From the NCBI RefSeq assembly GCF_000003605.2, contig NW_003143821.1, positions 131,569 through 160,008 on the forward strand: a DNA stretch of 28,440 bases, read 5' to 3'. Shown here piece by piece: positions 20,513-28,440 of this stretch. The position numbers and the translations under genes were made by a program. The DNA comes from Saccoglossus kowalevskii. Taxonomy: Eukaryota; Hemichordata; Enteropneusta; Harrimaniidae. The first letter of the stretch is position 1. Every line of letters starts with the position of its first letter. The notes beneath the pieces are model-generated. The model made no database searches and was not told the DNA's origin. It saw nothing but the letters and a program-made list of their open reading frames with translations.

Positions 20513-21960
20513 CCAAGATTCTTACTAACAACATCATGCAGCATTGTTGGTCGCTTTTTTTCTTTTAGCCTGGCATCAGGCAGTATTAGTTTGCTAACAA
20601 CTCAACTGTCTTTCTAGCTGACTCCGTCACCTTGTAAACGAATCAGATGCCAGGTGAACCGACCATCCCCATTTAGATCTTTCAGTTGATACAGACTCCA
20701 GATTAAGTGAAGAGCAATATGACAAGTTTCTTTGTTGCAAGCAGAGATACGACTATGGTTACAATAGTCTGTACTGTATTCAAATTGTTGCCACTATTAC
20801 AGTTATTAAATGTATGTTTTATTCATAAATATGCTAATAACGCAACATATTGCTCAATAAATGCGGAAAAAGCCCAAGTGTTATCAAAGCCCGTTTTGGA
20901 CCCCGTCCGCCCGCCAGTCCGTAGCCGATCACATTCCAATCTGCTTGCAACAAAGAAACTTGTCGACCTTTAGAAATTCTTGGGGGGAGATCGTGGATTT
21001 TGGAGAGAAAACAAATCCACGCAAAACTTGTTAAGAAAATGGATATTTATAAAAATCACTTGGAAAAATTACAGTAACCTAAGAATGAAAAGAAATCTAG
21101 ATCAAAACTGAGTGAAGGAAAGAATATCACACTCTTTTCCTTCTGCAGTGTTTCCAATTGCAATTTCATAGCATTAGCGGATAAATACAGCCTGTATAGA
21201 ACTCCACCGTGACTGTGCCCAGTTAACTTTTAATCTCTCCTATGACACTGGCTCGCTTTGCAAGGTAATGTGCTGTGCCAAACAGTAGCGGTACTACTGG
21301 AACTTGCATTCATTTAAATTTATATCAACGAGTAATTTCAAGCGTTTTGAACAAATCTAATGTGAATATTAATAAATGTCCAGAAAACAAATTGTGAACA
21401 CGATTGGAGAGAATAAATAATAAGTCTCACCGACTCTGAGAAAGTCGGGTTCTCGCACAGTCTCGCCAACTGCAAGAAAGTGACAATTTCTCGTTCTTGT
21501 CTGGCATTTATTTGTCAATAGTGATGTCTCAACAGATCACCGATGCGCGAACAAGTTGGCAGTCAAAATGACAAAATATGATTATTTGTTTTATCAGACT
21601 ATAGACGCCATCATTAAAAATAATGAATGACTGTAAAGAGATATGACACTGGGATGATCGATTTACAATTAATGATTGATCGTAGACAAGCATGGTATAT
21701 TCTTCATTTCTGTTACTTAGCTTCGAGTTAGACATCTTATAAGGTGACGCTGCTCTAATTGTTTGCTTTGAAATTCTTCTCTCAAATGTGCGTGGGTGTG
21801 TATTTTTGTTCATGTATGTTCGTGTAGGGATTTCCCCCTCAAATTTGCAAGTATATGAACAATGTCAATAAACAATGTAAATTGCGTGTGTTTACCTTCT
21901 TGATATCACTATTGTTCAGCTACGTATAACATTAACCAGCAGATGTGGAGTTAGTAATCA
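20513..21960. other. Intergenic sequence with no recognised feature
   Basis: AT-rich, scattered short open frames (20707-20973 +, 21529-21813 -) without domains. Nothing else supportable. Confidence 0.5.
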
Positions 21961-22175
21961 CTGAAAATTGAAACTGTCAGACTCAAACAGATTGCAGTAA
22001 ATTATAGAACATGTGACCAATGTACACAAAACAAAGTTGAAGATGAGAAACACTTTGTTATGATTTGCACACAGGACATAACACATAGACTTCATTTATT
22101 TAACAAAGCAAAAATTCATATTAGTAAATATTAACAATTCATATTAATTGGGCACAGTGGTGAGAGTGATAAATG
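21961..22175 (+). pseudogene. LINE C-terminal zinc-knuckle fragment (copy B)
   Basis: One open frame encodes LKIETVRLKQIAVNYRTC, then DQCTQNKVEDEKHFVMIC. The knuckle is complete here: Cys at 22012 and 22021, His at 22051, Cys at 22066 (C-x2-C-x9-H-x4-C). This is typical of the C-terminus of some LINE polyproteins. A one-base shift just upstream (21945-21965) breaks the join to VSNH. It is homologous to copy A in FHIT intron 4 and extends past the coding part. Confidence 0.65.
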
Positions 22176-22305
22176 TATTTCCACCCGACTGAGGTGCCAA
22201 CCAATAATTACTTCGAACTTTTCATATCAATCAATTTGTGACATAATTCAATCTCTACTAGGCCTAATTGTAAATAGTGTGTTTCAGATGATCGCTGATG
22301 ATGAT

Positions 22306-22307
<2 letters not shown>

Positions 22308-22339
<32 letters not shown>
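22308..22339. repeat. (AT)n microsatellite
   Basis: About 16 uninterrupted AT dinucleotides, self-complementary and able to form a cruciform. Confidence 0.97.
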
Positions 22340-22340
<1 letters not shown>

Positions 22341-22343
<3 letters not shown>

Positions 22344-25300
22344 CTTGTTTGTTACACGGTATTACGCATCCATCATACCAGACTGAGACTACATCGTTCT
22401 CCCGATCGTCTGATACGACTATTTGTTCATGATAGGTTTACAGTGTTTGTCGTGTCTGTCATTTCAAACGGAGTGATTTGCAGGGTGGATGCAGTATGTT
22501 ACTGTACCCTTTACTGTTTCTGCGGTGTAAAATAGTCAAAAAGTACAACTTCTAAGGACACTTGAAAATAAAATAAACATGGCTACCACAAAAAAACAAA
22601 AAAGAATTGCCTACATATGTATGCTTTTATGACTTGTATCTGAAACCCGTGGACAGAAAAGTTAAACAAACTTGAACAATTTCCCCTTTGTGTACCAAGA
22701 ACCGCCAAGAGCGTCGACATGGTGTTGATTGGCTGAAATTGTGGATGTCGGTTAATTTAGATTTGACAAATTCCTGCGACAATGTTCATTCAAGAACATT
22801 TTATTGATATTATTTTCATTTTATCTGATTCTTCATGTCACGCATTTGTCCATATTTATGTCGCTTTTGCGTCATTTTTTGGTCTGGACTTGCGCTATAG
22901 ACCTTCACATGTATCGCTAAATAGACTATCCTGTACAATAGTCCTCACGTTCTACCTAGCTGTTCTATCGTAGAGAGTTATGGATAATTGTCGGGAAACA
23001 ACAAAGTTTGCCCCCAAAATACCCATAATTCATTGCGATTGATGCTATCCTCAAAAGGGTCGCTAGAGAGGAGCGGTCGTCACAATTCCACAAACATCAT
23101 TTTACACGCGTTGTATAAATTGCATGGAACCCGACTACTGTACCCAGTCGTGTTCCTTTTTATGAATAGCCTGGTCCCAGTGAGTTTATTCTGGATATGA
23201 CTTCCCATAATGCAATGCGACATGTATGTGAGACGTGAAATTATTGCAAATAGTTTTATTATTGCTGTTGAAAATAACAAATAATACTTCTGTCCAAGAT
23301 AATGAGGAATCTGATACGCAATGAATGGTTGAAATCTCTCTTCTAGGATAAAACATGGTATATAAATTCCATTAACGGTACTCAAAGGAATACAAACGAA
23401 ATGGTCGAATTTCCAATTCCCAGATCCACAAATCATGAAGAGAAGAAAGGTCGTTCTTTTCAGATAAAATTTAATTCAAGTTTCAGTAGTAAAACTGCAT
23501 TGTCACATATACTGTGTTTTATGAACAATTGAAGTGACGTCATACATAGTGTGCTAATGGATAGACGATGTTCACTCGGATCGTCATCATCATCATCAGT
23601 TTCTAAGGAGTCCCTGGAAAGAAAACACATACACAACTTGTGCATGTTGCAAATCACTCCGCCGAGAACGAAGCTAATAATTCAACATTAAACTAGTAGG
23701 TAGTGCACCAATGAGGAGTATATGGACAGACAGTGTATTCGCACGCAGTCATGTAATTCCACTCCGGCAATTACGTGCACATACCACTGTTATTATACAA
23801 ACGTCTATGTGAAGGGAGAAGCACATACATATGTGATATGTGTTCCCCGACCTACAGTCTAGAAGCATCAGCCTAGAGAGAAGGGGCTGCATGACATCAC
23901 GCATAACGGGTATGTGTGACACTGTGAGATGTGTACATTTCAACTTAAGATTTTCGCTGCGATAAAAGCGTACATTTACAGCTTAGATATACTAAGCTTA
24001 GGTATACGTACATACAAACATAACCATTATGAGAAAATCAATTAACACTTGCATAACTGTGTAGGTTCGTACTGAACCATGAATGCGTTGCTTATATGTT
24101 TGTCAAGTACAATAGAATGAAATATTTTATTATATTTTATTTTTATTATATATATTATTTATTTACGTAATATAAAATCTAAAGTCAAATACATTGTAAA
24201 ATACACAGATAAAACTTAAAAACATAAGGATTTCATTAATAAATTTAGCAAGGCTACTCATAATGTGGTTATCACTAGTTTTTCAGATGCTCTAATTCTA
24301 TGTGCGTAGGATGTATGCTATAAGTTGTTTGTAATGTATGACATTGGACATTGCATTTTGACTGGTCACTGTGAAACCGTGCTCATTACTCGCCATTTCA
24401 AGCTGTTTAGTGTGGCGTGGTGGCGATTAAGTGTTGTAGTTCATGTAACTAAGCTCGTTTGCTTGCAATTCCGTCAAATTAGAGGCCAAATTTAATATCA
24501 GTACCAAACAAACGCTGCTTAAATCCAACTGTATATGACAATGTATTTGATGGCGTAAAATATTTTGTATTGTCTGTAGCAATACTACTTTAATATGTAG
24601 TTACATCAACAATAGGAATGATGAGTGGACATGATCAAGACAAGAACTTTTGGTTTGCCCGATTATATTCAATTCCACGATGAATTATTCTTTGGTGAAC
24701 TTCATACATGGATAATAATCAGCCGCACGAACAATTCCATATACTAGGAACCAGATAAGCAATGCAAGTCATTTGGGTTAACTTGTGCATACTAAGCAGG
24801 TGACAGTTAACAGTTAACATTCACCCCCCTGCAGATGGTGGAAGCAGAATGCTATATCGATTGTCGTCAGAGAACACGACAGTTATAAATTGCACAACGA
24901 AATCTCCCTACTTTATCCCACATTTAAAAGATTGACCAAAAACTCATGGATAAATATCTAAATGGGTTTTGTTTCTGTCAGTATCGAGAGAACAATCTTG
25001 GAGAATATTGTGCTGCCGTCTTCTGTCAGGCTAAATAAGCCCACAGGATTACTGAAATATACGAACACATGCGTGACGTCAGAAGCTTTGAGTTCACGTA
25101 AGATGAGGACTTTGACTTTTAGCATGGAAACATTTTAAAAAAACCACTGTTTTTAAATGATATTATGCAATTGTAACTGAGTGGATCGTTTTGACTGAAA
25201 TATATGTGTGCAAAATATATTTTGCATGTTTTCTGTGACGCCAGAGATTCTAGGCAAAATGAAACGGTGGGTATCCAATCTTGTGATTTCAAAAATAATT

Positions 25301-26719
25301 CCCATTTGCAAATAATTATAAATAATATCGTAGCACACTTATGTTTTCACACCTAGCGTTTGTGGGAGTATGCTAATGAGATGCTAATTCTACTTGTTGT
25401 TGACGTTTATTGACTGTTTATTTGCTGCTTAGATTTCACCTTCACTGCCATTGGTTGACTGAGAAATATAGAAAGGTGATAACCAAAGTGAGATGTTCAG
25501 TCGTCTGAAATTTATATCATTTGGTGGAGTAAAATCGTTTACTGCGGACCAATATATGCATTTTACTACTAACAAGAAAAAACCCAGCGCAATAGATATA
25601 TTAGCACAGTGGCATGGCAATATGACACGTCATTCTTCAAAATATTGGAATAGAAACAAAATACGCCATTGCAGATATTAATAGAGAATGCACAGACTGT
25701 TGAAGCGTTTGTTGTCCCGGAAACGGTACGCAATGACATGAAATGGCCCCAATTTTGTGTATTGTATTAAAAAATCCCCCCGATTCCCACCGGCACAGAA
25801 AATGGCCTGTCCCTTAATTTGATTTTGATTAGCACACTCTTTGTTGCTGCACAAAAGAACAATTCTGTTCTATTTAGGGTAGAGGTAGGATTTATGACGG
25901 GGTGTTATGATTATTTTGTTAGAGCCCCCTTTCAAGCTCATTGCCTAAACAGTCTACTGCCCATCCATTTATTTCGAACCACAATATATCCTTTGTAATA
26001 TGTATTTCATTTTAACAAACTTAAAAACAAGTCTTTCAGTCTTTAGAATAGTTTACATGTTTGTTTCGCGAAAAAGGGATTACACATAGACGCGATAAAA
26101 ACCGCGCTATTATTAACATATCATATAATATTCATATACACGCTTTCTCTGGATCGGTTTAGAATTAAAAATAAAAATGATATTTAATGTCCCGCCGTTA
26201 ATTGTGGGCTCAGGGACCATTTTCGTCTCATATGGTGTCGTTGTGTTGGAAACATCGATGGAATTTGAACAATGAGAAGTATGGACTTTCACCGAAATAC
26301 TGAAATTAACGGCACCACTGGTGGTTCCACGTCAGAGTAACAATTTGTCTGATTTAATCTTTATTTAAACTCGATAAATTCATAGGTAAAACCCCTATTT
26401 TCATGAACGTGGAGTGTAAGAAAAGTATTAGAAGACAAAAAATTGACTACATGACTATACACTACAGAATTTGTTTGATTATAATATTTTTTTAAATGAC
26501 ATTTTCAGACTAAATCGTTAAAACAAATGTTTTTTGCTCGAGCTTTTGAAAATAAACTCTGAAACCCTGACAAGTTTGTGAAAAGAATTGTACTCGTCAA
26601 CACCTTCAACGGATATGGAATACTTGTAAAGCATAGTTATACTAATGTAATCTTGGGTTAAGTTGTGGATTTCCTTGTAGATATGGCGTAAACAATTTCA
26701 ACTAAATTTTAATTTTACC
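22341..26719. other. Intergenic stretch without a recognised gene
   Basis: Mostly AT-rich. A more CpG-rich patch at 22830-23220 is bounded in part by direct repeats cccataattcattgcga (23022) and cccataatgcaatgcga (23204). The A/T-only block at 24120-24180 is low complexity. The - strand open frame at 23080-23436 and the + frame at 25493-25681 have no recognisable domain. Confidence 0.5.
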
Positions 26720-27447
26720 TTAATAGGTGACCATTGAAGCTGATGGTACAATTCCAAGAATACGTCTCATGGCGTGTTTCTGTAAACGTTCCAATGCACG
26801 CTCGTAAAACTACAAACATTAGAACAATAATCAATATGCTGTGATATAAAACAACAACAACAATAATAATAACATGAGGTTATTACGAGGATACCTCAAA
26901 GTTTGCACAAAGACAGTACAGCGAAAGTATCGATCGACGCGCAAAATTAGGGTAAGATGTAACTAATGGCGTTACGGTAACAGATGTATAATTGTAATAA
27001 TTGTGTGAATGATGGGGGGAAATACAGAATAGTAAAAAAATAGTTTAGTGTCGATTTTCTTTTCAATGGAAGAAATACGGTTAGACCAGACAAGGTTGTT
27101 GTTAATAGTGACCCCAAAGTAACATCTCAGAAAATGAAGGATCAATGACCTTGCCAGCCATTACTAAATTGAAATTGTTATTATCAAGACGCGGTATCAT
27201 TTCAGAATTGGTAACAACCATAGATTTAGTTTTAGTTGGGTTTATACACAATTTGTTATCAAAACACGACTTACCTACACTTTTTAAACCTTAATTAAGA
27301 TGAGTCGATATATTGGCTAAAGACACATCCGACACATCCACGGTTGGGTCGTCTGCAAATGATACACATGTGGAATTGACAACATGTTATGGCAAATCGT
27401 AGATAATAAAAAGTAGTGACCCTAAAACTGGAGCATTGTGGTACTCC

Positions 27448-27498
<51 letters not shown>

Positions 27499-27935
27499 AT
27501 CAGTCATTCCCGAGATGTTTTTCTTGAACTTGACACAGACTAGAAAAATGACAGTGATTGGTTTGCACAACGGTACCATATATCTAAAGTTGCGACAAGC
27601 AAGCATCTATCAGACCAAGTACAGTCACACAAGAATGCTTAGCACGAATTCCACATTGGTGATCGCATGTTTTTCGATAATTTTGGAGAGGACAGAAAGT
27701 ACGCTTATTTGTCTATTCCTTTTTTAGTTTGTCTTGGGACCTTCTTTTATAAATAGGAGTAATACGTGCCAGCTTCCACGAAGATGGAAACTGACCTTTG
27801 CTAATACAGTAATTGAACAGATAAGTAAGGGAAGGTGTTATATGCTCAGCATCTACAAAAACTTAGGGGAAATTAAACTCACACCTAGAGACTTGTTTGA
27901 CAATGACATGCAGTTGGAACAAGATTGATTTAGGA
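26720..27935 (-). pseudogene. Decayed LINE reverse transcriptase (CR1/Jockey-like clade)
   Basis: Read on the - strand, RT motifs occur in order: KSLGVSLISPKFL (about 27897-27857), LTYLFNYCISKGQFPSSWK then LARITPIYKRR (about 27836-27740), IRAKHSC, GVPQC (27447-27433), LLFIIYDLP (about 27415-27389), the catalytic box SFADD (about 27361-27348), KLCINPTKTKSMVV (about 27255-27217), then HIDYCSNV and ERLQKHAMRRILG (26810-26760). Several frameshifts and stops separate them. A microsatellite interrupts the frame just before GVPQ. This matches non-LTR RTs of the CR1/L2/Jockey group; the exact clade is not determined. Confidence 0.85.
27447..27497. repeat. (AAC)n microsatellite inside the LINE remnant
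   Basis: About 17 copies of CAA on the + strand (GTT on the - strand), giving poly-Thr or poly-Val open frames by chance. A shorter caacaacaacaataataataa run lies at about 26852. Confidence 0.97.
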
Positions 27936-28440
27936 GACGGTGAAGCGACATTTACGATTCTTAACAAAATGTGTTAACTGAATTATTATTAGGAACTTTG
28001 CCCGAGTTTGGGACATAACCACTGGCTAAATCACAAAACATCTGGAATACTTGCAAAAAATTGGGGAACAATATTTTAAAATTGTTTTGTATTAAAATGC
28101 ATTGAAACTAATGCAAACATTTCTGCATATCTGTTCTTATTTCATGACAATCGTAAAAGTATTGCCGGTCATTGAGTGCAAAATAAAATAACACCAATAA
28201 TAAAGGATCATACTTTGAAATAGTACATCAATCTAACAATTAGTAACTTGTGACTCAAAATGAATAGTTTAGAATTGTATCGTTTTCTACGGTACCTAAC
28301 TAAAATATTCGCGCCACGTAATTTATGAACTACATCCCACAGTCCTAGCATATAGACAACCACTTAATCTAAGAAGCTTGCTTGTCAAGAAGGAGTTAGA
28401 TGGGCACAACTCATATAACCATAACCGGACACAATCATAA
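27936..28440. other. Sequence beyond the LINE remnant
   Basis: No gene or repeat is recognised in these final 505 bases. Confidence 0.5.

Noticed and set aside
23080..23436. 118-codon - strand open frame
   Set aside because: It has no recognisable domain, and it crosses a CpG-rich patch and AT-rich DNA without a composition break. No splice or start support.
27295..27727. Overlapping poly-Val (-) and poly-Thr (+) open frames
   Set aside because: They are produced by the AAC/GTT microsatellite. The - strand frame is partly real LINE RT but is frame-broken.

Overview
This is eukaryotic DNA, AT-rich, with long introns, GT-AG splice sites, many transposon remnants and several tandem-repeat arrays. 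It fits an invertebrate bilaterian genome, probably marine. The species cannot be fixed from this window. There is no prokaryotic gene organisation.

The one clear host gene is on the + strand: a FHIT orthologue (fragile histidine triad, dinucleoside triphosphate hydrolase). All coding sequence lies in five exons (131-242, 1646-1791, 4223-4252, 4936-5004, 15634-15771), giving 164 residues. The exon joins keep frame, and the product carries the histidine triad HVHVHIL at residues 97-103. An upstream splice acceptor at 98-99 suggests that non-coding 5' exons lie outside the window.

The introns are crowded with repeats. They hold five tandem arrays with units of 31, 31, 15, 21/18 and about 50 bp, totalling about 2.7 kb or 17% of the 15.6 kb coding span. 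They also hold a 1.1 kb PIF/Harbinger-like element with 35-bp inverted ends and TTA target duplications, three copies of one TA-flanked MITE family, a second MITE next to the last exon, and a LINE C-terminal fragment. Human FHIT lies across the fragile site FRA3B, so repeat accumulation in this small invertebrate FHIT is the most interesting feature here.

Downstream of FHIT (15772-28440) no intact gene is seen. This part holds possible FHIT polyadenylation signals, a decayed RT-RNase H polyprotein of DIRS/gypsy type (+ strand, about 18990-20050), an unrecognised 112-codon open frame (20174-20512), a second LINE zinc-knuckle fragment (21961-22140), a TA microsatellite, and a decayed LINE reverse transcriptase on the - strand (about 26720-27935) interrupted by a GTT/AAC microsatellite. 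The rest is AT-rich non-coding DNA in which I see nothing specific.
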